Source: Orlajensenia stereocauli (GTDB taxonomy: Bacteria; Actinomycetota; Actinomycetes; Actinomycetales; Microbacteriaceae). Taken from it: a stretch of 64,000 nt of DNA. Positions 43,764 through 60,564 of the stretch are shown here, in pieces. Location: NCBI RefSeq assembly GCF_039548895.1, contig NZ_JBCLVG010000003.1, one strand, 5' to 3'. The position numbers and the translations under genes were made by a program. The notes beneath the pieces were generated by a model, which was not told the origin of the DNA, ran no database searches, and worked only from the letters and a program-made list of their open reading frames with translations. Each line of letters begins with the position of its first letter. Position 1 is the stretch's first letter.

Positions 43764-46360
43764 GTCGCAGCCTCCGGCGCGAGCGCGTAGGCGGTGGCAG
43801 ACTCGGAGGTCATCCGTTCCCCCTCGGCGACAGCTGCTGTGAGGGTGTCCGCGGCATCCGACGATCGCAGCGGCGCGAGGTACGCCTCGTGGAAGCTGAA
43901 CGTGGGGGCGTTGTAGAGGCCGCTGCGCTCCCGGAGGGATCTGGCCGCTCCGGCGAGCCGACCGGCGCGCTCGACGTCCCCGGCCGCGGCGGCGATGGCC
44001 ACGAGTCCCTCGAGTCCGTACGCCACCCCCTCGTCGTGCCCGAGCCCGGCCGACACCGTCAGGCTCCGCTCGAAGCAGTGCCGGGCGTGGTCGATCGAGC
44101 CGAGTAGGAGGTGCGCCCATCCGAGGTGGTGCAGCGCGATCGCGATACCGAGGTCGTCACGCTCCGACTCGGCCAGGGCGAGGCTCTCCTCGAACCTGTT
44201 GAGGGCGGCGTGCTCCTTGCGCGCGAGCAGGGCGACCCGACCGAGTGTGACCAGCGCCATGGCCTCCCCCCACCGGAAATGGGCGTCGCGGAACTGTCCG
44301 AGGCTCGTCTCCAGGGCCTCGTCAGCCCTCACGGGGTCGGGTTCGTGGGCTGAGAGCAGGGCGAGAGCGAGCGAGATGAGCGCGAGCGCAGAGCCCGACG
44401 GGTCGCCGGACCGGCGGAACAGCTCGGCGCTCTCGGAGAGCCCGGGCACGACGACCTCATCGGGGTCCTGCCAGAACACGATCGCGCGGGTGTAGTACAG
44501 CGCGGTCGCCCGGGTCACGTCGGAGACGGCGGCATCCGCCCGGAGGACCTCGGCCATCAAGCCGCGCACCTCGCCGAGATGGCCGTCGACCCACCAGAAG
44601 ATGTAGAGGTTCCAGGCGAAGCGGGCGGCGGCGTCGTACTGCCCGGCGTCGATGAGGTGCCGGATGGCGGCTCTCAGGTTGTCGTACTCGCGAGCGAGTC
44701 TGCGCACGCTCTCAGCCTGCAGCCGTCCGGTGAGTGCCGAGCTCATCTCCTCGCTCAGCGAGCGGTAGTACGTCGCGTGCGCACGCCGAGCCGCCTCGAG
44801 CGTTCCATCGGCCTCGAGCCGTTCCAGTGCGTACTCCTGCACAGTGGTGAGCAGGGAGAACATCGACACCTCATCTCGCTCGCGCTGTCGCACGAGGCTG
44901 CTGTCGACGAGAGCACCCAACAGGAGCAGCACGTCGGCGTCGCCACCCATCTCCGCATGGACGGCCTCGGCAGCGTCCAGGGAGAAGTCACCAGCGAACA
45001 CGCCGAGCCGAGCCAGCAGGCCGTTCTCAGCCTCGCCCAGCAGCCTCGTGCTCCATTCGATCGTGCCGCGCAGAGTGCGCTGGCGCTCCGGCAGGTCGCG
45101 CACCCCCTCCACGAGCAACGGGAGCTGGCGGTCCAGGCGCTTCAGCATGGCCTTCGGGCCGAGCACCCGCGCCCGGGCGGCCGCCAGTTCGAGTGCCAAG
45201 GGGACGCCGTCGAGAGCTGTGCAGATTCCGGCGACCGCCGCCGCGTTGCCCGAGGTCAGCTCGAAGTCGGGCTTGACGGCACGCACCCGCGCGACGAAGA
45301 GGGCGACCGACGGCACGGCGAGGAGTCGAGGCAGGTCGTCCACGTCGTCGGCATCCGGAATCGCCAGCGGCGTCAGTTCGACGGCATGCTCGCCCGAGAC
45401 CCGCAGCAGTGATCGGCTGGTGACGAGGAAGCTGAGCCCGGGGATCTCGGAGAGGAACGTCGACAGGAGCGGTGCCGCATCGAGCACCTGCTCGAAGTTG
45501 TCGAGCACGAGCAGGCTCGGCCGTCCTCCGAGGGCCATGGTCACCTTGTCGGCCAGTGGGGCGTCCCCGGTGTCGCGCACCCCCAGCGCCTGGGCCATCG
45601 CGGCGATCACGAGCGTCGGCTGGGTGGCCGATGCGAGGTCGACGAAAGCGACGTGGCCGTCGAACCGGTCCTCCAGCCGCTCGGCGGCGTCGATCGCGAC
45701 CCGGCTCTTTCCGATGCCGCCCGGTCCGGTGATCGTCACCAGCCGCGCCCCTGCCGCGCCGATGAGGTCCACCAGCTCGTCGACCTCCCGTCGACGGCCG
45801 ATCAGCTCCGTCAGCGGAGACGGAAGCCTGGTGAGTCGCGCGTCGGGAGGCGGCGGCGCGACCGCTGGAGCCGGGGCCCTGCTGGCGTCGAAGCGCTCGG
45901 CGAGCAGCGTCGCGAGGTCGCCCCTCAGGTACTCGCCGAGCTCGTCGGCGCTGCTGAACGACTTGTAGGAGGCCGTGTCATCGGAACGGATGCGGTCGAG
46001 CAGCGCTGTCAGGCGCGGCTCCCGGGCCGACGAGTGCCTGATGTAGATGAGCTTCGGCATCGCCGTCGGCGTCAGGTTGTACTCATCCTCGAGGCCCGAG
46101 ACCTCCTCGTCCGGGGCGACCCAGCCGTAGCGCTCCCAGTAGAGGCCGACGAAGACGTCGCTCTGCTCGAGGTAGGCGCGGTAGAGGTCGCGGGGCGGAT
46201 GCGGGCGCGCGCCGAGCTCGAACATGACCGGCGCCATCCGCAACTCCTCGATCGCCGAACGAGCCGCTCGACGCTCCGCCGACAGCTCCTGGAGGGTGGA
46301 ACTCACGAAGACGCGCAGGCGCTGGTCGGGGGTACGGATGCGTCCCGCTCTGGGGGTCAT
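43760..46360 (-). CDS. DUF4062-STAND ATPase-TPR protein
   Basis: 866 residues from ATG 46360; CAGACT ends seven bases upstream. Domains in order: DUF4062 (about 12-170; LRVFVSSTLQELSAERRAAR, DVFVGLYWERYGWV), a STAND/NB-ARC-type ATPase (Walker A TITGPGGIGKSRVA, Walker B SLLVLDNFEQVLD, LVTSRS, and GVPLALELAAARARV), a winged-helix region, then a long TPR-like solenoid (ALVTLGRVALLARKEHAAL, ALHHLGWAHLLLGSIDHARH). STAND proteins act as ligand-triggered switches and are used in transcription control and in antiviral or cell-death systems; the true role here is unknown. Confidence 0.87.
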   Translation of the reverse strand: MTPRAGRIRTPDQRLRVFVSSTLQELSAERRAARSAIEELRMAPVMFELGARPHPPRDLYRAYLEQSDVFVGLYWERYGWVAPDEEVSGLEDEYNLTPTAMPKLIYIRHSSAREPRLTALLDRIRSDDTASYKSFSSADELGEYLRGDLATLLAERFDASRAPAPAVAPPPPDARLTRLPSPLTELIGRRREVDELVDLIGAAGARLVTITGPGGIGKSRVAIDAAERLEDRFDGHVAFVDLASATQPTLVIAAMAQALGVRDTGDAPLADKVTMALGGRPSLLVLDNFEQVLDAAPLLSTFLSEIPGLSFLVTSRSLLRVSGEHAVELTPLAIPDADDVDDLPRLLAVPSVALFVARVRAVKPDFELTSGNAAAVAGICTALDGVPLALELAAARARVLGPKAMLKRLDRQLPLLVEGVRDLPERQRTLRGTIEWSTRLLGEAENGLLARLGVFAGDFSLDAAEAVHAEMGGDADVLLLLGALVDSSLVRQRERDEVSMFSLLTTVQEYALERLEADGTLEAARRAHATYYRSLSEEMSSALTGRLQAESVRRLAREYDNLRAAIRHLIDAGQYDAAARFAWNLYIFWWVDGHLGEVRGLMAEVLRADAAVSDVTRATALYYTRAIVFWQDPDEVVVPGLSESAELFRRSGDPSGSALALISLALALLSAHEPDPVRADEALETSLGQFRDAHFRWGEAMALVTLGRVALLARKEHAALNRFEESLALAESERDDLGIAIALHHLGWAHLLLGSIDHARHCFERSLTVSAGLGHDEGVAYGLEGLVAIAAAAGDVERAGRLAGAARSLRERSGLYNAPTFSFHEAYLAPLRSSDAADTLTAAVAEGERMTSESATAYALAPEAAT

Positions 46361-46478
46361 GCAGCACAGTCTGTTCTCGGAGACGGCACCGCGTCCAGAG
46401 TCGATGGCGCGAGGGGTGCTGAGTACACTCCTCTGTGACAGCGGAACATCCTGATCGGCCATGCCTCGGGAGGGCGTC

Positions 46479-48173
46479 ATGGATACGCAACGGAACGCAC
46501 AACCCGAGCCCGTGATCCTGCTCGGCATCTCCGATGCCGCGGCACGCGCCGACGTCGTGCGGGAGGTCGAGCGCCGGTACGCGGGCGACTACAGGGTGGT
46601 GACGTCGGAGACGACGGATGCCGCTGCCGCTGCACTCCGCCGCATCGCCGCCGCCGGCCAGACCGTGGCACTCCTCCTCAGCGATGCGGTGTCCCCGGCC
46701 GCGCCCGGTGAACCCAGCCTGTTCGCCCTGGCCCGGTCGCTCTTCCCCGAGGTCCGGCGCTGCCTCCTCATCGAGTGGGGCAGCTGGGACGAACCCGCTG
46801 TCGCCGACGCCGTCTACCGCCTGATGTCGGCGCTCGAGATCCACTACTACGTCGTGCGTCCCCGGCGTTCGCCGGAGGAGGCCTTCCACCGGCGTATCAC
46901 CGAGTTCCTGCTCGAGTGGCAGCGGGCCGAGGTGGTGGTCTCCACCGCGGCCTCCGTCACCGTCATCGGGGCGGCGGCGCAGCCGCGCACGCACCAGGTC
47001 GTCGCCCAGCTCGCCAGGTTCGGCATCAGTCACACGGTGGAGGAGCCGGATGCCTCATCGACGAGCCCGGCATCCGTCGTCGTGCGACTGGTCGACGGAC
47101 GCAGCGTGGTCGACCCGACCGACACGGAGCTCGCCCGTACGTTCGCCTTCAGCACCGACGTGCCGTCGGAGGAGGTCGATGTGGCCGTCATCGGTGCGGG
47201 ACCCGGTGGCCTCGCGGCCGCCGTCTATGCGGCATCCGAGGGCCTCAGCACGCTCGTCATCGAGCGCGGCCCCGTGGGCGGGCAGGCCGGATCGAGCTCC
47301 CTCATCCGCAACTACCTCGGCTTCGAGCGCGGCGTCTCGGGAGCCGACCTCGCCCAGCGCTCATACCAGCAGGCGTGGGTCTTCGGCGCCCGCTTCGCCC
47401 TGACCCGTGAGGCGGTGGGGCTCGAGATCGCCGACGAGGGATTCCGGGTCGCCATCGCTCCGGATGAGACCGCCCGCGCCCGCTCCGTCGTGCTTGCGAC
47501 AGGGGTGACGTACCGGCGACTCGACGTCGGGTCGCTGTCGCCGTATGTCGGGACGGCCGTCTTCTACGGTGCCGCCGCCGTGGAGGCACGGGCGCAGGCA
47601 GGACGCATCGTGCACGTGGTGGGTGGCGGCAACTCCGCCGGACAGGCCGCGCTGCACCTCGGGCGGTATGCGGAGGCGGTCACCCTGATCATCCGGGGGC
47701 GCGCGCTCGCCGACAGCATGTCGGCGTACCTCGTGCAGCAGCTGGAAGAGGCCGGCGTGCGCATCCGCACGCAGGCGCGGGTCGTCGGAGGGGGCATCTC
47801 CGATGACCGCGCGGACAGGCTGGACCACATCGTGCTGCGCGACGTCACGACCGGGCGCGACGAGAGCGTGCGCAGCGATGCGCTGTTCATCACGATCGGC
47901 GCGAGCCCGCACACGGCCTGGCTTCCCGATGCCGTGCTGCGTGACCGGTGGGGCTTCGTCATCACGGGCGACGAGGTGCTGACCGAGGGCGGCCGGAGGG
48001 CATGGCCGCTCGAGCGACCTCCGCGACAGGGCGAATCGTCGGTGCCGGGGCTGTTCGCCGTCGGCGACGCACGCCGCGGCTCCGTGAAGCGCGTGGCATC
48101 GGCTGTCGGCGAGGGCTCGGTGGTGGTCTCGGCGGTGCACGCCGTGCTCGCCGAGCGCGCATCGGCACGCTGA
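46479..48173 (+). CDS. FAD-dependent oxidoreductase with receiver-like N-terminus
   Basis: 564 residues from ATG 46479, which has GGGAGGG five bases upstream (preferred to ATG 46461). N-terminal 145 residues resemble a response-regulator receiver (phosphoacceptor region LLLSDAVSP, C-terminal Lys replaced in VVRPRRSP), followed by a short thioredoxin-like part without CxxC, then a thioredoxin-reductase-like FAD/NADPH module (VAVIGAGPGGLAAAVYAA, HVVGGGNSAGQAALHLG, GLFAVGDAR). The redox Cys pair is missing: FYGAAAVEA replaces the usual CxxC. Divergent from the STAND gene. Probable substrate unknown. Confidence 0.87.
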   Translation: MDTQRNAQPEPVILLGISDAAARADVVREVERRYAGDYRVVTSETTDAAAAALRRIAAAGQTVALLLSDAVSPAAPGEPSLFALARSLFPEVRRCLLIEWGSWDEPAVADAVYRLMSALEIHYYVVRPRRSPEEAFHRRITEFLLEWQRAEVVVSTAASVTVIGAAAQPRTHQVVAQLARFGISHTVEEPDASSTSPASVVVRLVDGRSVVDPTDTELARTFAFSTDVPSEEVDVAVIGAGPGGLAAAVYAASEGLSTLVIERGPVGGQAGSSSLIRNYLGFERGVSGADLAQRSYQQAWVFGARFALTREAVGLEIADEGFRVAIAPDETARARSVVLATGVTYRRLDVGSLSPYVGTAVFYGAAAVEARAQAGRIVHVVGGGNSAGQAALHLGRYAEAVTLIIRGRALADSMSAYLVQQLEEAGVRIRTQARVVGGGISDDRADRLDHIVLRDVTTGRDESVRSDALFITIGASPHTAWLPDAVLRDRWGFVITGDEVLTEGGRRAWPLERPPRQGESSVPGLFAVGDARRGSVKRVASAVGEGSVVVSAVHAVLAERASAR

Positions 48174-48195
48174 CCGCGCCCGGTGATGGATCGCG

Positions 48196-49080
48196 TCAGC
48201 GGCCGCCGGGCTTGGTGAGGAAGATGGAGCGCGCCGGGGGAGGCGAGGGGATGGCCGTGGCATCCGTCACGATCGGAGCCCCCGCGATGAAGTTCTCGAG
48301 CTCCCGCCCGGTCACCAGCTTGGCGTGGGCCGGGTCTGCGGCCATCAGTCGCGGCATCCGGTCGAACGGCAACTCGGCCGCCGAGGCGAACATCACGACG
48401 TTGCCGAACCGCTTGGCCTTGAGCATCTGGGTGTCTGTGGCGATGGCCACGTGCGGGAACACGCTCTGCAGCGTCGAGGCCTGGCCGCGGGCGAAGGCCA
48501 GGCCGGCGCCGTCGGCGACGTTCACGGCGACGATTCCGGATGCCGACAGCAGGGGAGCGATGAGACCGTAGAACTCGCGGCTGGTCACGTGGGCGGGGGT
48601 GCGAGCGCCCGAGAAGATGTCGACCACCACCAGGTCCACCGACCCGCGCAGCCCGCTCGGCAGCTTGGCCAGGACCTCGCGGGCATCGCCGTGACGGATG
48701 CGCAGCTGGGCGTTCCGCGGCAGCGGGAGGTTCTCCCTCACGAAGTCGACGAGGTCGCTCTCGAGCTCCACGGCCTGCTGACGCGAGCCGGGCCGCGTCG
48801 CCGCCACGTAGCGGGGGAGGGTGAGCGCGCCGCCGCCCAGGTGCACGGCGGTGATCGGCTGCCCCTCGGGGGCGACGAGGTCGATGGCGTGGCCGATGCG
48901 GCGCACGTACTCGAAGTGCAGGACCTCCGGGTGCTCCATGTCGACGCTCGACTGGGGTGTGCCGTCGACGACGAGGGTCCAGACGCCGGGCTCGTGGCGG
49001 TCCTCGTCGAGGCGGGCGTTGAAGCCGCTGGCCGAGAGGGTGCGCGTCGGGGCGGAACTGTCATCCCGATTGGCGCGCAT
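48196..49080 (-). CDS. Spermidine-synthase-like methyltransferase-fold protein, copy 1
   Basis: 294 residues from ATG 49080; TACCGT (49087-49092) ends six bases upstream. SAM/dcSAM-binding fold (VHLGGGALTLPRYVAATRPG, DLVVVDIFSGARTPAHV). Lacks the complete set of spermidine-synthase residues, and actinobacterial members of this group are not proven aminopropyltransferases. Closely related to the next gene. Confidence 0.82.
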   Translation of the reverse strand: MRANRDDSSAPTRTLSASGFNARLDEDRHEPGVWTLVVDGTPQSSVDMEHPEVLHFEYVRRIGHAIDLVAPEGQPITAVHLGGGALTLPRYVAATRPGSRQQAVELESDLVDFVRENLPLPRNAQLRIRHGDAREVLAKLPSGLRGSVDLVVVDIFSGARTPAHVTSREFYGLIAPLLSASGIVAVNVADGAGLAFARGQASTLQSVFPHVAIATDTQMLKAKRFGNVVMFASAAELPFDRMPRLMAADPAHAKLVTGRELENFIAGAPIVTDATAIPSPPPARSIFLTKPGGR

Positions 49081-49097
49081 CCCTCAACGGTAGCGTT

Positions 49098-49184
49098 CCT
49101 TCCGCTCGCTGAGGCCCGGCCTCCGGCTCGCTGGGGCCCGGCCTTCCGCTCGCTGAGCCCGGCCTTCCGCTCGCAGAGGCCCGG
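49098..49184. repeat. Four tandem copies of a 22-base repeat
   Basis: Copies at 49098-49119, 49120-49141, 49142-49162 and 49163-49184, each a variant of CCTTCCGCTCGCTGAGGCCC plus GG. Located between the two spermidine-synthase-like genes. Not CRISPR-like: there are no spacers. Confidence 0.85.
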
Positions 49185-49214
49185 CCGGAGGCCGCGGCCG
49201 ATGCGCTTGGACTG

Positions 49215-49940
49215 CTACCCCAGATCGACGGCGGCCGGATGCGGCCCGCGCTGCTGCAGCTCCGGAGCCCACTCGGCGATGCGATCGGCGTCAGCCCCCA
49301 CGAGCACGATGTTGCCGATCTCCTCGCCGGCGAGGACCCTCGGCGGCGCCGTCGCCAGCGTGGCCTCCACCACGCGGCCGAGCTCGAGGCGCTGCGCGCG
49401 CGTCTGGATCTGCGAGCGGCCGTCGGCGACGTTCACGACGATCGCGCCGCCGAGCGCCAGCAGCGGGGCGACCTCGGCGAAGAAGCCGCGGAGCCCGACG
49501 TACTCCGGCGACTCCAGCGCTATGTAGATGTCGACGACGATCACGTCGAAGGCGATCTCGCCGTCCTCCTCGAGCCCGGCCAGCGCCTGCCTGGCGTCGG
49601 AGAACACGATCGCGATCCCGGATGCGTCCGCCAGCGGCATCCGCTCGAGGACGAAGTCGGTCTGCTCCCGATCGATCTCCACGACGACCTGCTCGGAGCC
49701 GGGTCGGGTGGCCGCGACGTAGCGGGCCAGGGTGAGCGCACCTCCGCCGAGATGGAGCGCCCGGATCGGGTGTCCGGGGTCGGCCACCAGATCGATGACG
49801 TGGCCGATGCGCCGGGTGTACTCGAAGAACAGCCGCGTCGGATCGGCGGGGTCGACATGCGACTGACGGATGCCGTCGACGCTCAGGATGAAGCTGCCGG
49901 GGACGAACGGATCCTCGTCGAGCCGCATCCGTTGGTCCAT
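49215..49940 (-). CDS. Spermidine-synthase-like methyltransferase-fold protein, copy 2
   Basis: 241 residues from ATG 49940; TAGGGT (49947-49952) ends six bases upstream. Paralogue of the previous gene: LFFEYTRRIGHVIDLV and ALHLGGGALTLARYVAATRPG align closely. It has an independent promoter-like element, so the pair is probably not a strict operon. Function as above. Confidence 0.82.
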   Translation of the reverse strand: MDQRMRLDEDPFVPGSFILSVDGIRQSHVDPADPTRLFFEYTRRIGHVIDLVADPGHPIRALHLGGGALTLARYVAATRPGSEQVVVEIDREQTDFVLERMPLADASGIAIVFSDARQALAGLEEDGEIAFDVIVVDIYIALESPEYVGLRGFFAEVAPLLALGGAIVVNVADGRSQIQTRAQRLELGRVVEATLATAPPRVLAGEEIGNIVLVGADADRIAEWAPELQQRGPHPAAVDLG

Positions 49941-50041
49941 CCTCCGACCCTACTCGGGCGGAATCCTGCCGGATCGACGCCGGGAATACGCGGCGGACCT
50001 CGAGGTTATACCGGAAGAAGCAAAAGAGGTCAAGAAACCGC

Positions 50042-50070
50042 TGGACATATCGTGATCCAACGGTTATGCT
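50042..50070 (+). promoter_or_regulatory. Promoter of rpoB-rpoC
   Basis: TGGACA (50042-50047), 17-base spacer, TATGCT (50065-50070). A near-consensus housekeeping promoter, giving a leader of about 150 bases before the rpoB TTG. The whole 49941-50227 region is AT-rich with no gene. Confidence 0.75.
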
Positions 50071-50227
50071 TTTTCTTTGCGCTCCTAGACATCACTCTGC
50101 CTTCATATTGCGGTCGGCTTCTGCGTGATCGGGTACATATACCGGTCCCCACGCATCAGAGGGTCTACGAGTACTCCATCATTACCGATCGTAACGAGAC
50201 CTGACGGGGTCCACGGAGGTTATTTCC

Positions 50228-53719
<3,492 letters not shown>

Positions 53720-53765
53720 GCCACCTCACCAATTGAAGACTTCGGAAACTTTCCAAGGAGAGAAA

Positions 53766-57683
<3,918 letters not shown>

Positions 57684-57698
57684 GCACGAGTCTCACCA

Positions 57699-57745
57699 GG
57701 AAGGGCCCCGCATCCACTCCGATGCGGGGCCCTTCCTCGTTCATA
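57699..57745 (+). terminator. Intrinsic terminator of rpoB-rpoC
   Basis: Perfect 17-bp stem (57699-57715 with 57722-57738), six-base loop CACTCC, then CGTTC. 15 bases after the rpoC stop. Confidence 0.93.
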
Positions 57746-57796
57746 CGCCGATCGAGCAGCGCCCGTGAGAAGCGCTGACGCGTGTCGAGATCCGCT

Positions 57797-58534
57797 TCAG
57801 CGCCCGCGCAGCGGCAGCCACTCCAGCACCCGCTGGATCTGCTCGTCCCACCGAGCCCAGTCGTGCCCGCCGGGGCCCTCGCTGTAGCCGAGCGGCAGGC
57901 CGGCCGCACCCGCGGCATCACGGAACCGGCGGTTCTCCTCGATGAGATGGTCCTCGGTACCGCACCACACGAACAGCGATGGCACGGATGCCGCGTCGAG
58001 CGATGCCGCCAGGGCGAACAGGTCGTCACCCTTGGCCTGCGCCTCTGCGAGGCTGCCGTGGTTGGCCAGCCATTCGGCATCCTGCTCCCGGATGGCAATG
58101 TCGAGCGCGCCCGACAGGCTCGCCGCCGCTGCGATGGAGTGCGGCTTGTTCAGCGCCCACTTCAGGGCACCGTAGCCGCCCATCGAGAGCCCGGCCACGA
58201 AGGTGTCCTCCGGCTCGCCCGAGAGGGGGAAGAAGCGCTGCATCACGCGGGGCAGTTCGTCCGAGATGAATGTGAAGTAGTCGTGGCCGACGACCTGGTC
58301 GGTGTAGAAGCTGCGCCCGGCGTTCGGCATCACGACGGCGATGCCGTGCTCGGTGGCGTGCCGTTCGATGGCGCTCCAGCGCAGCCAGGCCGTCTCGTCG
58401 TCCGACCTCCCGTGCAGCAGGTAGAGCACGGGCATCCGCCCGCCCGCCAAGGTCGACTCCTGCGGGAGGATGACGTTCGCGTGGGTCGTCACGCCGAGCG
58501 CGTCGGAGAAGAAGCTGCACTGCATCAAGGCCAT
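57797..58534 (-). CDS. Esterase of the D-type/tributyrin esterase family
   Basis: 245 residues. Alpha/beta-hydrolase with nucleophile GLSMGGYGA, acid in GTEDHLIEE and His in GGHDWARWDEQ. Related to esterase D/S-formylglutathione hydrolase and tributyrin esterases; no signal peptide. TAGAGT (58541-58546) ends six bases before the ATG. Neighbour of a sugar kinase and an acetyl esterase, so an O-acetyl sugar role is possible. Confidence 0.87.
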   Translation of the reverse strand: MALMQCSFFSDALGVTTHANVILPQESTLAGGRMPVLYLLHGRSDDETAWLRWSAIERHATEHGIAVVMPNAGRSFYTDQVVGHDYFTFISDELPRVMQRFFPLSGEPEDTFVAGLSMGGYGALKWALNKPHSIAAAASLSGALDIAIREQDAEWLANHGSLAEAQAKGDDLFALAASLDAASVPSLFVWCGTEDHLIEENRRFRDAAGAAGLPLGYSEGPGGHDWARWDEQIQRVLEWLPLRGR

Positions 58535-58578
58535 GGGCCCACTCTACGAGCGCGGGACAGCTCGACGCGAGGAACGCC

Positions 58579-59523
58579 TCAGCGTCCGCCGGCCACCGCG
58601 ATATGGGGGCCGAACGGGCCGTCGAGCGCGACCGAGGGGAGGAGCGCGACTCCGTCGAGCGGATGCGCGGAGCCGGTCTGGATGTCGGCATCCGGCAGCA
58701 CCTCGCGAACGGAAGTCGCGAAGGCGCCGGCGAGCTCGGGGGAGCGGAACACCCCGCCGATGCCGCGCACGCTCGCGGTCGGGTTGGCGCCCTCGCCGAC
58801 TCGGCGGAGCGCCGTGAGGGCCGAGAGCGCCAGGTCACGACCGGCGGCCGTCATGATGTCGGCGGCCACGGCATCCGTCGCCGCCAGTTCGCCGACCACG
58901 GCGGCATAAGCGGCGATACGTCGCACCCGGCCGTCGTCGGACTGCAGGTCGATGTAGGCCTCCTCGAGCTCGGGGAACTCGCGCTGCACCACCTCGGTGA
59001 GGGCGGTCTCGGCGCCGCGACCGTCGTAGGCGCGCATCACGGCGTCGAGTGCGGCCCGCCCGATGGAGTAGCCGCTGCCTGCGTCGCCGATGAGGTATCC
59101 CCACCCGTCGACGCGTGCCACGGTGGAGGCTCCGACTCCGAGCGTGACGACGCCGGTTCCGGATGCCACTACGGCACCGCGTGACGCTCCGAGGGCCCCG
59201 AGGTAGGCGCCGATGGAGTCGTGCGTCAGGCGCACCTCGCGCACGCGGAACGGCTTCAGCGCGGAGAGCAGCTCTTCAGGACGGGTCTGGTCGGGGGTGA
59301 GTCCCGAGACGCCGAAGCTCACGACCTCGACATCGCTGCCCGTCTCCTCGGCCACGGCGACGACGATGCCGGCGAGCTGAGGGATGAGCGGGCGGTCTGT
59401 TCGGATGCCGGTGAACTCGAAGTCCTGCTGAGCGCCGTCAGCTCCGTCGAGGCGCACCTTGATGCCGGTCTGACCGGCGTCGATGGCTAGAGCGGACTGC
59501 GAGGCTGGCGCGGGAGAAGTCAC
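58579..59523 (-). CDS. BadF/BadG-type ATPase, N-acetylglucosamine-kinase-like
   Basis: 314 residues from GTG 59523; TACGAT (59530-59535) ends six bases upstream. ASKHA fold: phosphate-1 loop ALAIDAGQTGIKVRL, phosphate-2 ASGTGVVTLGVG, and GWGYLIGDAGSGYSIG. Most similar to bacterial N-acetylglucosamine kinases; the sugar is not certain. Confidence 0.85.
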   Translation of the reverse strand: MTSPAPASQSALAIDAGQTGIKVRLDGADGAQQDFEFTGIRTDRPLIPQLAGIVVAVAEETGSDVEVVSFGVSGLTPDQTRPEELLSALKPFRVREVRLTHDSIGAYLGALGASRGAVVASGTGVVTLGVGASTVARVDGWGYLIGDAGSGYSIGRAALDAVMRAYDGRGAETALTEVVQREFPELEEAYIDLQSDDGRVRRIAAYAAVVGELAATDAVAADIMTAAGRDLALSALTALRRVGEGANPTASVRGIGGVFRSPELAGAFATSVREVLPDADIQTGSAHPLDGVALLPSVALDGPFGPHIAVAGGR

Positions 59524-59574
59524 CCGTCGATCGTAGTCGGCAGGCGACGGGCCGCTCCCTCTCCGCTAGTGCGC

Positions 59575-60564
59575 TCAGGCTGACGTCGCCCCGATCGTGG
59601 ACAGCCGATCGGCCAGCCACGCCGCCTGCTTCACCCACTGGTGGCCCTGGCCGCCCTCGTGCTCGTTGAACGGGTACACCTCGATGGCGGCATCCGTCGC
59701 CCAATGATTGCGGGTGGCGAAGACCGTCGACGGCGGACAGGTCTGATCGTGCAGGGCGGTCGAGAACAGCGCCGGCGCCGACGCCCGCCGAGCGAAGCTG
59801 ACCCCGTCGAAGTACGACAGCGTGCGGTAAGTCTGCTCGACGGCGTCGCGGTGCACCGAGAGGTACGTCACGATCTCCTGGTACGGGAAGGCATCCGTCA
59901 GCCCCACCGCGCGTTCGAAGTGCTGCAGGAACGGCACGTCGGGCAGCACGCCGACGAGGCCGTCGACGAGGCCGGCGACGGCGACGGCGATGCCGCCGCC
60001 TTGGCTAACTCCCGTGACGACGATGCGATCGGGGTCGATCTGCGGCAGCGTGCGTGCGGCGTCGACGAGCCGTACGGCATCGGTGTAGACGCGCCGGTAG
60101 TAGTAGTCGTCAGGGCTCTGGATGCCGCGGGTCATGAAACCGGGGGAGGACGGCCCGGTGCCGGCAGGGTCAGGGGTGTCACCGCCGGTTCCCCACCCGC
60201 TGCCCTGGCCGCGGGTGTCCATGATGAGATGCGCGTAGCCGGATGCCGCCCACTCGAGCTTCTCGTGCGGCAGGCCGCGCCCGCCGCCGTAGCCGAGATA
60301 CTCGATGACAGCGGGCAGGGGCGCCGTGGTGCCGCTCGGCAGCAGCAACCACGCCCTGACGGGTTGGCCGGCGAATCCGGTGAAGGTCAGGTCGTACGCC
60401 TCCACCTGCGTGAGTGGGGAGGCCACCCGTTCGACCACAGGCTCGGACGGGAACGCCCGCGCCTCGTCGAGAGTGCGCTCCCAGAAGGCGTCGAAGTCCT
60501 CGGGTTCGGCCACCTCCGGCCGGTAGAGCTCGAGCTCGGAGAGGGAGAGGTCGAACCGGGCCAT
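59575..60564 (-). CDS. Acetylxylan esterase / cephalosporin-C deacetylase family
   Basis: 329 residues. AXE1-type alpha/beta hydrolase: WLLLPSGTTAPLPAVIEYLGY, nucleophile GVSQGGG, acid in LHDQTCPPS, His in GGQGHQWV. Removes acetyl groups from xylo-oligosaccharides or related sugars; no signal peptide, so it works inside the cell. Could belong with the sugar kinase next to it. Confidence 0.91.
   Translation of the reverse strand: MARFDLSLSELELYRPEVAEPEDFDAFWERTLDEARAFPSEPVVERVASPLTQVEAYDLTFTGFAGQPVRAWLLLPSGTTAPLPAVIEYLGYGGGRGLPHEKLEWAASGYAHLIMDTRGQGSGWGTGGDTPDPAGTGPSSPGFMTRGIQSPDDYYYRRVYTDAVRLVDAARTLPQIDPDRIVVTGVSQGGGIAVAVAGLVDGLVGVLPDVPFLQHFERAVGLTDAFPYQEIVTYLSVHRDAVEQTYRTLSYFDGVSFARRASAPALFSTALHDQTCPPSTVFATRNHWATDAAIEVYPFNEHEGGQGHQWVKQAAWLADRLSTIGATSA

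Noticed and set aside
49098..49184. Four near-identical repeats considered as a CRISPR array
   Set aside because: Repeats are directly adjacent with no spacers, and no cas gene is near.
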